A DNA stretch of 64,000 nucleotides from Jejuia algarum (GCA_947495775.1 CANMAQ010000020.1:16441-80440); one strand, 5' to 3'; shown: positions 17,706 through 26,700, counted from the stretch's first letter. A program made the numbers and translations. The notes: generated by a model from the letters alone, not told the origin.

Positions 17706-18643
17706 TCTGCTTTTGGAAGAAATACTTCTGCCAGCATACAACGTGCACTCCCGCCCCCATAGGTCTCTATAGTTTCTAAAGGGCTATAAAGTATCTCGCA
17801 GTGTTTTTCTATATGAAGCACCTGATCTTTAGTTAAAGCCTTATAAGCCGCCGTACTCATTACTAAATAGCGTTTGTTATTAGCGCCAATAACCTGTAAT
17901 GCATTTCCCGAAAAAGCGTTGCTTTGCGCTTCTGTAATTGTAATAATAGCTTTCCCATCGTCTTTCAAATGTTTTAAAACCATTTTACGCTCTTTTTTAT
18001 CATCTATAGCACTAGGACAAATAAGCGCAAAGGTCTCTGCGACACTCAACATCACATTGCTATGGTATAATGTTTTACGTTGGCCCTCTACAGTTTGGTA
18101 TGCTGAAAACACCACAGGTGTAAATTCAAAATCTTCGCAGAATTCGATAAACAATTCCTCATCAGCTCTTGGTGATAATGCACAATAGGCTTTCCCGTGC
18201 GCTCTGTCTAAAACAACACTTCCTGTGCCTTCTAAAAACACACCATCGTCTTCTGCACTGCTATAGTCTATAACATGCTCTATTTTAAAACCATCGGTTT
18301 CAAGTGTTTCTAAAATAGCCTCCCTGCGTTCTAATCTTCTATTTGGTGCAAACATAGGATATATCCCTACATCGCCATTCTCGTGAAAAGACACCCAATT
18401 GTTAGGAAACACCGCATCTGGAGTTTCTGGATCAGGCGTATCTTCTACCACAATAACGTGTACACCTACGGCTTTTAAACGCGCTACAAAGGCATCGAAC
18501 TCCTGCTGTGCTTTAGCGTTAATAGTACTAGGCAACACATCACCTATGGGGTTCTGATAAAAATTATTAACCGCCGTTTGCGGGTTTGCTGTAAAACCAA
18601 CAGGTCTTACCATTAAAATAGAATTTGTAGTATGCTGTGCCAT
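17702..18643 (-). CDS. ctlX: Citrulline hydrolase-like amidinotransferase-family protein (CtlX-like)
   Basis: A 313-residue pentein-fold protein of the amidinotransferase/arginine deiminase superfamily. Visible features are DAVFPNNWVSFHENG (substrate-binding Asp/Asn region), EGTGSVVLDR (catalytic Glu region), a central YHSNVMLSV carrying the catalytic His, and GGGSARCMLAEVFL at the end, where the nucleophilic Cys lies in the expected place. The family contains citrulline utilisation hydrolases; the exact substrate is inferred. Upstream in-frame starts exist, but they would run through the gltA terminator at 18665-18700, so the ATG at 18643 (MAQHTTNSILMVRPVGF) was chosen. Confidence 0.75.
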   Translation of the reverse strand: MAQHTTNSILMVRPVGFTANPQTAVNNFYQNPIGDVLPSTINAKAQQEFDAFVARLKAVGVHVIVVEDTPDPETPDAVFPNNWVSFHENGDVGIYPMFAPNRRLERREAILETLETDGFKIEHVIDYSSAEDDGVFLEGTGSVVLDRAHGKAYCALSPRADEELFIEFCEDFEFTPVVFSAYQTVEGQRKTLYHSNVMLSVAETFALICPSAIDDKKERKMVLKHLKDDGKAIITITEAQSNAFSGNALQVIGANNKRYLVMSTAAYKALTKDQVLHIEKHCEILYSPLETIETYGGGSARCMLAEVFLPKAD

Positions 18644-18664
18644 TTTTAATGGTGTTATAATTAC

Positions 18665-18700
18665 AAAAAAAGCCTCATGAATTATCATGAAGCTTTTTTT
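18665..18700 (-). terminator. Intrinsic terminator downstream of gltA
   Basis: A near-perfect hairpin: 18665-18680 (aaaaaagcctcatga side) pairs with 18685-18700 (tcatgaagctttttt side), with one unpaired base. It gives a strong U-tract on both strands. It lies directly past the gltA stop and before the ctlX-like ATG. Confidence 0.85.
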
Positions 18701-18718
18701 ATAAGATGAAATGGTCAT

Positions 18719-20005
18719 CTATCTCTTTTCTATAGGAGAAAAACCTCTTTCTGTTTCCCCTACGTATAATTGTCTTGGACGCCCTATTGGCTCTTTATTT
18801 AAACGCATTTCTCTCCATTGTGCGATCCATCCTGGTAAACGTCCTAAAGCAAACATTACTGTAAACATTTCTACAGGAATCCCCATAGCTCTGTAAATAA
18901 TACCTGAGTAGAAATCTACGTTTGGATATAATTTTCTATCTACAAAATAAGAATCTTCTAAAGCTTCTTTTTCAAGACCTTTAGCGATATCTAAAATAGG
19001 ATCTTGTACCCCTAAATCTGCTAAAACTTCATCGGCAGCAACTTTAATGATCTTAGCACGAGGATCGAAGTTTTTATAAACGCGGTGACCGAAGCCCATT
19101 AAACGGAACGGATCACTCTTATCTTTTGCTTTGGCCATGTACTTTTTAGTATCACCACCATCTTCTTTAATCGCTTCTAGCATCTCTAAAACCGCTTGGT
19201 TTGCTCCACCATGTAGTGGGCCCCAAAGCGCTGATATACCTGCTGATAACGATGCAAATAAACCTGCATGAGATGACCCTACAATACGTACTGTAGAGGT
19301 TGAACAATTTTGCTCGTGGTCTGCATGTAAGATTAATAATTTATCTAAAGCATCTACTACAATTTGATTTTGAGTGTACTCTTCGTTAGGAACTTTGAAC
19401 ATCATTTTCAAAATGTTCTCTACATAACCTAAGTTTTTATCACCGTAATCTAATGGTAAACCACTTTTCTTACGCATTGTCCATGCCACTAACACAGGGA
19501 ATTTCCCTAATATACGTACTACTGAATTGTACATATCTTCCTCAGATTCTACATCTACAGACTCTGGGTTAAATGCTGTTAAAGCACTCGTTAAAGATGA
19601 TAACACGCCCATAGGGTGTGCTGACTTAGGAAAAGCATCTAAGATTTTCTTAACGTCTTCATCTACGATAGAGTTCTTTTTAATATCTGCGTGGAATTTG
19701 TCTAATTCTGCTTGCGTTGGTAACTCTCCAAAAATAAGTAAGTAAGCAACTTCTAAGAAATCTGCTTTTTCTGCAAGTTCTTCTATAGAGTAGCCTCTGT
19801 ATCTTAAAATACCTTTTTCACCATCTAAGAAAGTAACGGCACTTTTACATGATCCTGTGTTTTTATAGCCTGGATCTAGGGTTATAAGCCCTTTTGTAGC
19901 GCCTCTAAGCGCTTTTATATCCATTCCTATTTCATTCTCTGTCCCCTCTATTAAAGGAAACTCATGTTTTTCTCCATTTATTTCTAAAGTACCGGTATTT
20001 GACAT
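18719..20005 (-). CDS. gltA: Citrate synthase
   Basis: A 428-residue type II citrate synthase catalysing oxaloacetate + acetyl-CoA to citrate, the entry step of the TCA cycle. Conserved elements are LHADHEQNCSTSTVR (active-site His), GPLHGGANQAVLEML (second catalytic His) and GFGHRVYKNFDPRAKI with the catalytic Asp region following, plus the N-terminal domain with FLDGEKGILRYRGYSIE typical of the Gram-negative form. ATG start at 20005. A terminator lies directly behind the gene (18665-18700), and a bidirectional hairpin (20121-20154) separates it from eno, so it probably forms its own transcription unit. Confidence 0.98.
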   Translation of the reverse strand: MSNTGTLEINGEKHEFPLIEGTENEIGMDIKALRGATKGLITLDPGYKNTGSCKSAVTFLDGEKGILRYRGYSIEELAEKADFLEVAYLLIFGELPTQAELDKFHADIKKNSIVDEDVKKILDAFPKSAHPMGVLSSLTSALTAFNPESVDVESEEDMYNSVVRILGKFPVLVAWTMRKKSGLPLDYGDKNLGYVENILKMMFKVPNEEYTQNQIVVDALDKLLILHADHEQNCSTSTVRIVGSSHAGLFASLSAGISALWGPLHGGANQAVLEMLEAIKEDGGDTKKYMAKAKDKSDPFRLMGFGHRVYKNFDPRAKIIKVAADEVLADLGVQDPILDIAKGLEKEALEDSYFVDRKLYPNVDFYSGIIYRAMGIPVEMFTVMFALGRLPGWIAQWREMRLNKEPIGRPRQLYVGETERGFSPIEKR

Positions 20006-20120
20006 CTGATTTTCTTTATATTTTAATTTAAGCGATCGCTAATTTACAAAATCTAAGCTTATTTTAGAAGTCTCTATGCAAAGGTTTTGTTAATTAATAC
20101 ATTGTTAGTAATTGAACAAA

Positions 20121-20154
20121 AAAAAAGCAATTACTTAATAGTAATTGCTTTTTT
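20121..20154. terminator. Bidirectional terminator between eno and gltA
   Basis: A 14-bp perfect stem: aaaaaagcaattac (20121-20134) with gtaattgctttttt (20141-20154), 6-nt loop. It sits 27 bp past the eno stop on the minus strand and has a U-tract in that direction. Confidence 0.9.
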
Positions 20155-20180
20155 TTAAAAAGTCTTAATATTGACTGTTC

Positions 20181-21473
20181 TTACTTCACTTTAAAAGCAT
20201 TCTCTGCTGGAAAATAAGCTACAGATCCTAACTCTTCTTCAATACGAAGTAATTGGTTGTATTTCGCCATACGATCACTACGAGATGCAGATCCTGTTTT
20301 TATTTGTCCTGTGTTTAACGCTACTGCTAAATCGGCAATAGTATTATCTTCTGTCTCTCCAGAACGGTGCGACATTACAGACGTGTACCCTGCATTGTGT
20401 GCCATGTTAACAGCTGCGATAGTCTCTGTTAAAGATCCTATTTGGTTAACTTTAATCAATATAGAATTCGCTATACCTTCGTTAATACCACGAGACAAAC
20501 GCTCTACGTTAGTTACAAATAAATCATCTCCAACTAACTGTACTTTATCTCCAACCAATTCTGTTAAGTATTTCCAACCTTCCCAGTCGTTTTCGTCCAT
20601 ACCATCTTCAATAGAAATGATAGGATACTTACCTACAAGTTCTGCTAAGTACTCTGCTTGTTCTTTACTTGTTCTCACTTTTCCAGAAGGCCCTTCAAAT
20701 TTAGCGTAGTCGTATTTACCATCTTGGAAAAACTCTGCTGAAGCACAATCTAAAGCGATTTTAATTTCTTCTCCAAATTTATAACCTGCATTTTCTACAG
20801 CTTTAGCTATCGTTTCTAATGCATCTTCTGTACCACCTTCTAAGTTTGGTGCAAAACCACCTTCATCACCTACAGCTGTACTTAAATTTCTATCGTGTAA
20901 AACTTTCTTTAAATGGTGAAATATTTCAGTTCCCATTTGCATAGCATGCGTAAAGTTTTTTGCTTTTACAGGCATAATCATAAATTCCTGAAATGCAATT
21001 GGCGCATCACTATGAGACCCACCATTAATGATGTTCATCATTGGTAATGGTAGTGTATTTGCAGAAACACCGCCTACGTAACGGTATAAAGGCATGCTTA
21101 ATTCGTTAGCTGCTGCTTTAGCTACTGCTAAAGACACACCTAAAATAGCATTGGCTCCTAACCTTGATTTGTTTGGCGTACCGTCTAAATCAATCATCAT
21201 TTGATCGATAAGGTTTTGTTCAAATACAGATACCCCTAATAATTCTTCTGCGATAAGCGTGTTTACATTCTCTACGGCTTTTAAAACACCTTTTCCCATG
21301 TAAGTGTCGCCACCATCACGTAATTCTACTGCTTCGTGTTCTCCTGTAGATGCTCCTGATGGTACAGCAGCTCTACCTAATATATTGTTTTCTGTAATGA
21401 CGTCTACTTCAACAGTAGGATTACCTCTTGAGTCTAGAATTTGTCTTGCGTGGATGTTAATGATTACGCTCAT
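20181..21473 (-). CDS. eno: Enolase (phosphopyruvate hydratase)
   Basis: A 430-residue enolase of normal length. It interconverts 2-phosphoglycerate and phosphoenolpyruvate in glycolysis/gluconeogenesis and needs Mg2+. Visible signatures are the N-terminal SRGNPTVEVDV, GASTGEHEAVELRD, the metal-binding stretches ISIEDGMDENDW and VGDDLFVTN, the catalytic loop VNQIGS with its Lys, and SHRSGETED. ATG start at 21473. A TAAATTTG box on the minus strand (plus-strand 21503-21510) resembles the Bacteroidota -7 element, though no good -33 box is visible. carA lies 134 bp upstream on the same strand. Confidence 0.98.
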   Translation of the reverse strand: MSVIINIHARQILDSRGNPTVEVDVITENNILGRAAVPSGASTGEHEAVELRDGGDTYMGKGVLKAVENVNTLIAEELLGVSVFEQNLIDQMMIDLDGTPNKSRLGANAILGVSLAVAKAAANELSMPLYRYVGGVSANTLPLPMMNIINGGSHSDAPIAFQEFMIMPVKAKNFTHAMQMGTEIFHHLKKVLHDRNLSTAVGDEGGFAPNLEGGTEDALETIAKAVENAGYKFGEEIKIALDCASAEFFQDGKYDYAKFEGPSGKVRTSKEQAEYLAELVGKYPIISIEDGMDENDWEGWKYLTELVGDKVQLVGDDLFVTNVERLSRGINEGIANSILIKVNQIGSLTETIAAVNMAHNAGYTSVMSHRSGETEDNTIADLAVALNTGQIKTGSASRSDRMAKYNQLLRIEEELGSVAYFPAENAFKVK

Positions 21474-21607
21474 AATGGTTTGTTTTATTTCTTTTAATTC
21501 TTCAAATTTACGTTTAAATCTTCTTTTTTGTACAGGCTTAGCAGATTAAATATTCAAATAAAAACTATAACGTTTTAGTAATGTGTCTAATCTCTAAAAA
21601 CGGTATC

Positions 21608-22732
21608 TTATTTTTTAGAAGCTGTTTTGTGTTTCTTGATATTAGCTACAAATTGATCGAAAAGATATACCGAATCGTGCGGTCCTGGGCTAGCTTCTGG
21701 GTGGTATTGTACCGAAAAGCAGTTTTTAGATGTCATCGCCAAACCTGCCACTGTATCATCATTTAAATGCACATGGGTTACTTTTAAATCGCTATTGGCT
21801 TCAGCTTCTTCTCTATTTACCGCAAAACCGTGGTTTTGAGATGTGATTTCCCCCTTACCTGTAATTAGGTTTTTTACAGGATGATTAATCCCTCTATGAC
21901 CATTGTGCATTTTATATGTAGACACGCCATTTGCTATGGCGATAACCTGGTGTCCTAAACAAATACCAAACAACGGTAAGTTTCTCTTAATAATTTCTTT
22001 TGCTACTGCCTGCGCCTCTACTAATGGTTCTGGATCACCAGGGCCGTTAGATAAGAAATACCCATCAGGCTGGAATGCTTCTAATTCTTCAAATGTTGCG
22101 TTGTATGGAAATACCTTAACGTACACATCTCTACTTGCAATATGTCTTAATATATTTTTCTTTATCCCAATATCTAATGCAGCAACTTTATACGTCGCAT
22201 TTTCATCACCGTAAAAATAAGGTGTTTTTGTAGAGACTTTAGAGGCCAATTCTAAACCGTTCATTGCTGGAACTTCTGCCAATTGTTGCTTTAAGCCTTC
22301 TATATTATCGACTTCGGTAGATATCACAGCATTCATAGCGCCATGTTCTCTAATGTAGCTCACCAATGCTCTGGTATCAACATCAGAAATAGCAAGAAGA
22401 TTATTTTTATCTAAGAAATCTTCTAATGACAAATCTGCAGCATCTCGTGAATAATCGTAACTAAAGTTTTTTACGATTAATCCAGAAATCTTAATAGAAT
22501 CGGATTCTACTTCTTCTGCATTAGTACCGTAGTTCCCTATATGTGCATTTGTAGCCACCATTAACTGTCCAAAATACGAAGGGTCTGTAAAAATCTCTTG
22601 ATACCCTGTCATTCCAGTATTAAAACAAACTTCTCCAAATGAAGTCCCTTGCTTATTACCTACTGCTTTACCATAAAAAATTGTACCATCTGCAAGTAGA
22701 ACGATTGCATTTTGTCTCTTTTGATATTTCAT
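21608..22732 (-). CDS. carA: Carbamoyl-phosphate synthase small subunit (glutamine amidotransferase)
   Basis: A 374-residue CarA. It hydrolyses glutamine and channels ammonia to CarB for carbamoyl phosphate, used in arginine and pyrimidine synthesis. The N-terminal CPSase domain covers about 1-150 and includes LLADGTIFYGKAVG and FNTGMTGYQEIFTDPSY. The class I glutamine amidotransferase domain includes LSNGPGDPE, the nucleophile Cys in LFGICLGHQ and the catalytic His/Glu in VQYHPEASPGPHDS. carB is not adjacent, so the two subunits are encoded apart here. The gene lies downstream of rplQ but is separated from it by a terminator (22966-22995). Confidence 0.97.
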   Translation of the reverse strand: MKYQKRQNAIVLLADGTIFYGKAVGNKQGTSFGEVCFNTGMTGYQEIFTDPSYFGQLMVATNAHIGNYGTNAEEVESDSIKISGLIVKNFSYDYSRDAADLSLEDFLDKNNLLAISDVDTRALVSYIREHGAMNAVISTEVDNIEGLKQQLAEVPAMNGLELASKVSTKTPYFYGDENATYKVAALDIGIKKNILRHIASRDVYVKVFPYNATFEELEAFQPDGYFLSNGPGDPEPLVEAQAVAKEIIKRNLPLFGICLGHQVIAIANGVSTYKMHNGHRGINHPVKNLITGKGEITSQNHGFAVNREEAEANSDLKVTHVHLNDDTVAGLAMTSKNCFSVQYHPEASPGPHDSVYLFDQFVANIKKHKTASKK

Positions 22733-22965
22733 GTGTTTAAATATAATTTTAGATATAACTTATAATGCGTTGATTCCTTAGTTACCATCACACTACACCT
22801 TTTGTCAAGACAAGTTACATCTCATGATTCATTTTGTTCTGCGTTCAGTTTTAATGCGTTTTATAGCTATGGCCTTCGTATAAATAGGCTCCATACAACA
22901 CCAGTTAAAACCTTACCCTAGGCTAATCGTGATTAGCGTCTTATGTTTTGCAAAAATCCAAAAAA

Positions 22966-22995
22966 AAAGGATAAACCAAAAATAGTTTATCCTTT
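22966..22995 (-). terminator. Terminator at the end of the ribosomal protein array (after rplQ)
   Basis: An 11-bp stem aaaggataaac (22966-22976) / gtttatccttt (22985-22995). On the minus strand it is followed by a run of T, 24 bp past the rplQ stop codon. It marks the end of the long S10/spc/alpha transcript. Confidence 0.88.
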
Positions 22996-23018
22996 ATATG
23001 TTAAATGCTTATCAACAT

Positions 23019-23492
23019 TTATTCCTCTTCGTTAGATGCTTTAGTTTCAACAGGAGCAGCTGCAGCTGGTTTAGAACCACCTCTTCTACTTCTTCTTGTT
23101 GTTTTCTTCTTAGCACTATCTGCGTTATAGATCTCGTTGTAGTCAACTAACTCTATCATTGCCATATCGGCGTTATCACCTGCACGATTACCCAATTTAA
23201 TAATTCTTGTGTAACCTCCTGGTCTGTCTCCTATTTTAGTAGCAACATCTCTAAACAATTCTGTTACGGCTTCTTTTTGTCTTAAACGACTAAAAGCAAT
23301 ACGTCTGTTGTGCGTAGTATCCTCTTTAGACTTTGTGATGATAGGCTCAACAAATTGCTTTAATGCTTTAGCTTTTGCAACAGTAGTGTTGATACGCTTG
23401 TGCTCTATTAAAGAACAAGCCATATTTGCTAACATTGCTTTTCTGTGTGCTGTTTTTCTACCTAAATGGTTTATTTTTTTTCCGTGTCTCAT
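23019..23492 (-). CDS. rplQ: 50S ribosomal protein L17
   Basis: A 157-residue L17 near the peptide exit of the large subunit. The conserved core (about 1-117) begins MRHGKKINHLGRKTAHRKAM and includes RLRQKEAVTELFRDVA and GDRPGGYTRIIKLG. A charged, Lys/Arg- then Ala/Glu-rich tail of about 40 residues extends it, as is common in Bacteroidota. It is the last gene of the array, 133 bp downstream of rpoA, and the terminator follows immediately. Confidence 0.98.
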   Translation of the reverse strand: MRHGKKINHLGRKTAHRKAMLANMACSLIEHKRINTTVAKAKALKQFVEPIITKSKEDTTHNRRIAFSRLRQKEAVTELFRDVATKIGDRPGGYTRIIKLGNRAGDNADMAMIELVDYNEIYNADSAKKKTTRRSRRGGSKPAAAAPVETKASNEEE

Positions 23493-23625
23493 GACCTTTG
23501 TGTTATCATCTTGCTACCAAACCACTTTTAAATGTGGGAGCAAAATATGATTAATAATAATTTTTGACTTTCGATTTTAGATTTACGACACCTAAGAGCT
23601 GTCGCAAATCTAAATTATAATCGTA

Positions 23626-24618
23626 TTAGTCTTTATCTAATTTATATTTGCTTAAGTCCATTCCGAAATTTAAGCCTTTAACATGTACCAATTCTTCTAG
23701 TTCTGTTAAAGATTTTTTACCGAAGTTACGGAACTTCATTAAGTCATTTTTATTAAATGATACTAAATCTCCTAAAGTATCTACTTCAGCAGCTTTCAAA
23801 CAGTTTAATGCACGTACCGATAAATCCATATCGATAAGTTTTGTTTTTAACAACTGTCTCATATGAAGTGATTCTTCATCGTAAGTTTCAGTCTGCGCAA
23901 TTTCATCCGCTTCTAAAGTGATACGCTCATCTGAGAATAACATGAAGTGATGAATTAATGTTTTAGCAGCTTCTGTTAAAGCATCTTGAGGTGTTATAGA
24001 ACCGTCTGTTATGATTTCGAAAACTAATTTTTCGTAATCTGTTTTTTGCTCTACACGGTAATTCTCAATACTATACTTTACATTCTTTATAGGTGTGTAT
24101 ATAGAATCTGTAAAAATTGTTCCTATTGGTGCTGAAGGCTTCTTATTCTCTTCTGCAGGAACATATCCTCTACCTTTTTCTATAGTGATTTCCATATTGA
24201 TGCTCACTTTAGGATCTAAATTACAGACTACTAATTCTGAATTTAATACTTGAAATCCTGAGATGAACTTTTGAAAATCTCCAGCTAATATTTGTTCTTG
24301 ACCAGAGATAGAAATAGAGATAGATTCGTTATCGATATCTTCTATCTGTCTTTTAAAACGTACTTGCTTTAAGTTTAAGATGATTTCTGTTACATCTTCA
24401 ACTACTCCTGCTATTGCCGAAAACTCATGATCTACACCTTCTATTCTAACCGATGTAATTGCAAAACCTTCTAAAGAGGATAATAACACTCTTCTAAGTG
24501 CATTTCCTACTGTTAAACCATAACCTGGTTCTAATGGTCTGAATTCGAATTTACCTTCGAAATCAGTAGAATCAATCATGATAACTTTATCAGGCTTCTG
24601 AAAATTAAATACTGCCAT
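23626..24618 (-). CDS. rpoA: DNA-directed RNA polymerase subunit alpha
   Basis: A 330-residue alpha subunit. The N-terminal domain dimerises and nucleates core assembly (EPGYGLTVGNALRRVLLSS), and the C-terminal domain (about 255-320) carries the helix-hairpin-helix segment LNCLKAAEVDTLGDLV and LMKFRNFGKKSLTELEELV, which contacts UP elements and activators. An upstream start at 24693 would add 25 residues unlike the family, so the ATG at 24618 (MAVFNFQKPDKVIMI) was chosen. It lies between rpsD and rplQ, the usual alpha-operon order. Confidence 0.98.
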   Translation of the reverse strand: MAVFNFQKPDKVIMIDSTDFEGKFEFRPLEPGYGLTVGNALRRVLLSSLEGFAITSVRIEGVDHEFSAIAGVVEDVTEIILNLKQVRFKRQIEDIDNESISISISGQEQILAGDFQKFISGFQVLNSELVVCNLDPKVSINMEITIEKGRGYVPAEENKKPSAPIGTIFTDSIYTPIKNVKYSIENYRVEQKTDYEKLVFEIITDGSITPQDALTEAAKTLIHHFMLFSDERITLEADEIAQTETYDEESLHMRQLLKTKLIDMDLSVRALNCLKAAEVDTLGDLVSFNKNDLMKFRNFGKKSLTELEELVHVKGLNFGMDLSKYKLDKD

Positions 24619-24713
24619 AGTGTTCTTCGTTTTAATTGTGATTTGGTTGCGCGATTTAAAAGTTTGAAGAACACTAATAAATCCTTTGGCCAAATACCAA
24701 TATGATTAATGTA

Positions 24714-25319
24714 TTATTTAGAGTATAATTCAACGATAAATTGCTCGTTGATATTTTCTGGAATTTGAATTCTCGCAGGAACAGAAACGTAAGTACCAGT
24801 CTTTGTATCGTTATTCCAAGTAATCCATTCAAAAACATTACTAGAATTTGAAAGTGATCTTTCGATAGCTTCTAATGACTTAGATTTTTCTCTTACAGCA
24901 ACAACATCACCAGCTTTTAATTGGTAAGAAGGGATGTTAACCAACTCGCCATTTACTGTTATGTGTCTGTGAGATACTAATTGACGTGCACCGCTTCTAG
25001 AAGGCGAAATACCCATTCTGTAAACAACGTTGTCTAATCTAGATTCACATAATTGTAATAATACTTCACCGGTAATACCCTGTGCTGTTCTTGCTTTCTT
25101 AAATAAGCCTCTAAATTGACGCTCTAAAATACCGTAAGTGTATTTTGCTTTTTGTTTTTCTTGCAACTGGATTGCGTACTCAGACTTCTTACCACGTCTT
25201 CTTGCGTTACCATGTTGCCCTGGAGGGTAATTTCTTTTTTCAAAAGATTTGTCTTCTCCGAATATAGCTTCGCCAAATTTACGCGCTATTTTAGTTTTAG
25301 GACCAGTATATCTTGCCAT
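24714..25319 (-). CDS. rpsD: 30S ribosomal protein S4
   Basis: A 201-residue S4, a primary 16S rRNA binder that starts 30S assembly. It begins MARYTGPKTKIARKFGEAIF and carries the S4 RNA-binding fold at about 90-155 (CESRLDNVVYRMG, RQLVSHRHITVNG). The N-terminal zinc-binding cysteines found in some S4 proteins are absent. S4 is an autogenous repressor of the alpha operon in enterobacteria; whether that applies here is unknown. The gene is preceded by a 196-bp spacer, the longest inside the array. Confidence 0.98.
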   Translation of the reverse strand: MARYTGPKTKIARKFGEAIFGEDKSFEKRNYPPGQHGNARRRGKKSEYAIQLQEKQKAKYTYGILERQFRGLFKKARTAQGITGEVLLQLCESRLDNVVYRMGISPSRSGARQLVSHRHITVNGELVNIPSYQLKAGDVVAVREKSKSLEAIERSLSNSSNVFEWITWNNDTKTGTYVSVPARIQIPENINEQFIVELYSK

Positions 25320-25423
25320 TTTAAATTTGTTTTGAGAGGGGTTATGAATTAAGGTCTTAATCTTATCCTTCGATAACCGTTAACCGCTCGTTGATACTTG
25401 TTTATAATTATTTTTTCAGTTTG

Positions 25424-25431
25424 CAAATTTA
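25424..25431 (-). promoter_or_regulatory. Possible internal promoter -7 box upstream of rpsD
   Basis: In the 196-bp rpsK-rpsD spacer the minus strand carries TAAATTTG, which fits the Bacteroidota -7 consensus TAnnTTTG. No TTG/TTTG element is found at the usual 19-21 bp upstream, so this is a weak call. If real, it would let rpsD-rpoA-rplQ be transcribed separately. Confidence 0.3.
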
Positions 25432-25515
25432 CGCAAAAAATTAATACCACCTATATGTTAGATGATATTAATTTTTTATGTACTTGCGTATTTAATACCG
25501 TTAGTTAAAACGTGA

Positions 25516-25899
25516 TTAAACTCTTCTTCTTTTAGGAGGACGACAACCGTTATGTGGTAATGGAGTAACATCGATAATTTCTGTTACTTCAATTCCTGCA
25601 TTGTGTATAGAACGGATAGCAGATTCTCTACCATTACCCGGGCCTTTCACATATACCTTAACTTTTTTCAATCCAGCTTCTATAGCTACTCCAGATGCGT
25701 CTTCTGCAGCTAACTGCGCAGCATAAGGTGTATTTTTCTTAGAACCTCTAAATCCCATTTTACCGGCAGAAGACCATGAAATTACATCGCCTTTCTTGTT
25801 CGTTAATGAGATGATGATATTGTTAAAAGAAGCTGTTACGTGCGCTTCTCCAATAGCATCTACTATTACTTTACGTTTTTTTGTACTTGACTTTGCCAT
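25516..25899 (-). CDS. rpsK: 30S ribosomal protein S11
   Basis: A 127-residue S11, part of the 30S platform near the mRNA exit (E site). Conserved segments are HVTASFNNIIISLTNKKGD, KMGFRGSKKNTPYAAQ and the C-terminal DVTPLPHNGCRPPKRRRV. It lies between rpsM and rpsD. Both the upstream and downstream spacers are longer than in the S10/spc part; the upstream one contains one of two related degenerate repeats. Confidence 0.98.
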   Translation of the reverse strand: MAKSSTKKRKVIVDAIGEAHVTASFNNIIISLTNKKGDVISWSSAGKMGFRGSKKNTPYAAQLAAEDASGVAIEAGLKKVKVYVKGPGNGRESAIRSIHNAGIEVTEIIDVTPLPHNGCRPPKRRRV

Positions 25900-25900
25900 A

Positions 25901-26009
25901 TTCTTTTAGTTTTTAGTTGCTAGTTTTTAGTTATTGGAATCCTAAACTTTTACATTTCTAACAGATTCTTCTAACGTCCAAATACTAATGACTAATGACT
26001 ATTTTTTAA
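25901..26009. repeat. Degenerate intergenic repeat, copy A (rpsM-rpsK spacer)
   Basis: A spacer with stuttering TAGTTTTTAGTT units, then GGAATCCTAAAC, then CTAATGACTAATGACTA. It aligns along nearly its whole length with the rpmJ-rpsM spacer at 26391-26496, so the two are diverged copies of one intergenic element. It has no coding capacity. Confidence 0.65.
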
Positions 26010-26012
26010 TTA

Positions 26013-26387
26013 TTACTTCGTTGCTTTTTTCTTGTTAGCAACAGTTTTTCTTCTACCTTTTCGCGTTCTAGAGTTGTTCTTAGTACGCTGCCCTCTTAAT
26101 GGTAGACCAGCTCTGTGACGAATCCCTCTGTAACATCCTATGTCCATTAAACGCTTAATGTTCAACTGTGTTTCAGAACGTAATTCACCTTCTATAGTAT
26201 AAGTTCCAACAGCTTCACGGATCGCTCCTATTTCATCATCTGTCCAATCTTGTACTTTAGTGTTTTCGTCTACTTTAGCGGTTGCTAAAATCTCTTGTGA
26301 TCTACTTCTACCTATTCCGAAGATATAAGTTAAAGAAATAACACCTCTCTTTTGTTTTGGTATATCTACACCTGCAATTCTTGCCAT
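26013..26387 (-). CDS. rpsM: 30S ribosomal protein S13
   Basis: A 124-residue S13 at the 30S head, contacting the P-site tRNA and bridging to L5. It starts MARIAGVDIPKQKRG, has the helix-two-turn-helix region YIFGIGRSRSQEIL, and ends in the basic tail HRAGLPLRGQRTKNNSRTRK that reaches toward the P site. It is flanked on both sides by the two copies of the degenerate intergenic repeat. Confidence 0.98.
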   Translation of the reverse strand: MARIAGVDIPKQKRGVISLTYIFGIGRSRSQEILATAKVDENTKVQDWTDDEIGAIREAVGTYTIEGELRSETQLNIKRLMDIGCYRGIRHRAGLPLRGQRTKNNSRTRKGRRKTVANKKKATK

Positions 26388-26390
26388 ATT

Positions 26391-26496
26391 ATTCTTAGTT
26401 TCTAGTTGTCAGTTTTTAGTTGTTAGAATCCTAAACATTTCTATTTCAAGCAGATTCATCTAACTTCTAAACACTAATGACTCATGTCTAATTTTT
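26391..26496. repeat. Degenerate intergenic repeat, copy B (rpmJ-rpsM spacer)
   Basis: The second copy of the element at 25901-26009. It has the same order of blocks: TAGTT-type stutter, AGAATCCTAAAC, a CAGATTCATCTAAC-like middle and ACTAATGACTCATGTCTAA. Having two homologous copies around rpsM suggests local duplication or a dispersed family. Confidence 0.65.
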
Positions 26497-26612
26497 TATC
26501 CTTGTCTTTGTTTAAACCTAGGATTCTTTTTGTTTATTACGTAAAGTCTACCTTTTCTACGCACTATTTTACAATCTGCGCTTCTTTTCTTTACTGATGC
26601 TCTTACTTTCAT
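26496..26612 (-). CDS. rpmJ: 50S ribosomal protein L36
   Basis: A 38-residue gene. The protein begins MKVRASVKKRSADCKIVRRK and ends NPRFKQRQG, the L36 family ends. Only one of the four zinc ligands (three Cys and a His) of the C+ form is present, so this is the zinc-independent C- form. It lies between infA and rpsM, as in other bacterial spc operons. The stop codon abuts the degenerate repeat copy B. Confidence 0.95.
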   Translation of the reverse strand: MKVRASVKKRSADCKIVRRKGRLYVINKKNPRFKQRQG

Positions 26613-26700
26613 CTTAATTCTAGTTTAATAGTTTAAAAGTCTAAAAGTTGAACAACTTTGCTTTACAACTTTCTACTTTATTACTTTACAACTTAATGTA

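Noticed and set aside
18644..18718. Longer ctlX-like protein starting at 18718
   Set aside because: The extension would be encoded across the gltA terminator hairpin; MAQHTT at 18643 is the sensible start.
20257..20709. 150-codon plus-strand frame inside eno
   Set aside because: Antisense shadow of a highly conserved gene.
24619..24693. 25-residue extension of rpoA
   Set aside because: RpoA of this group starts MAVFNFQKP; the extension covers the spacer after rpsD.
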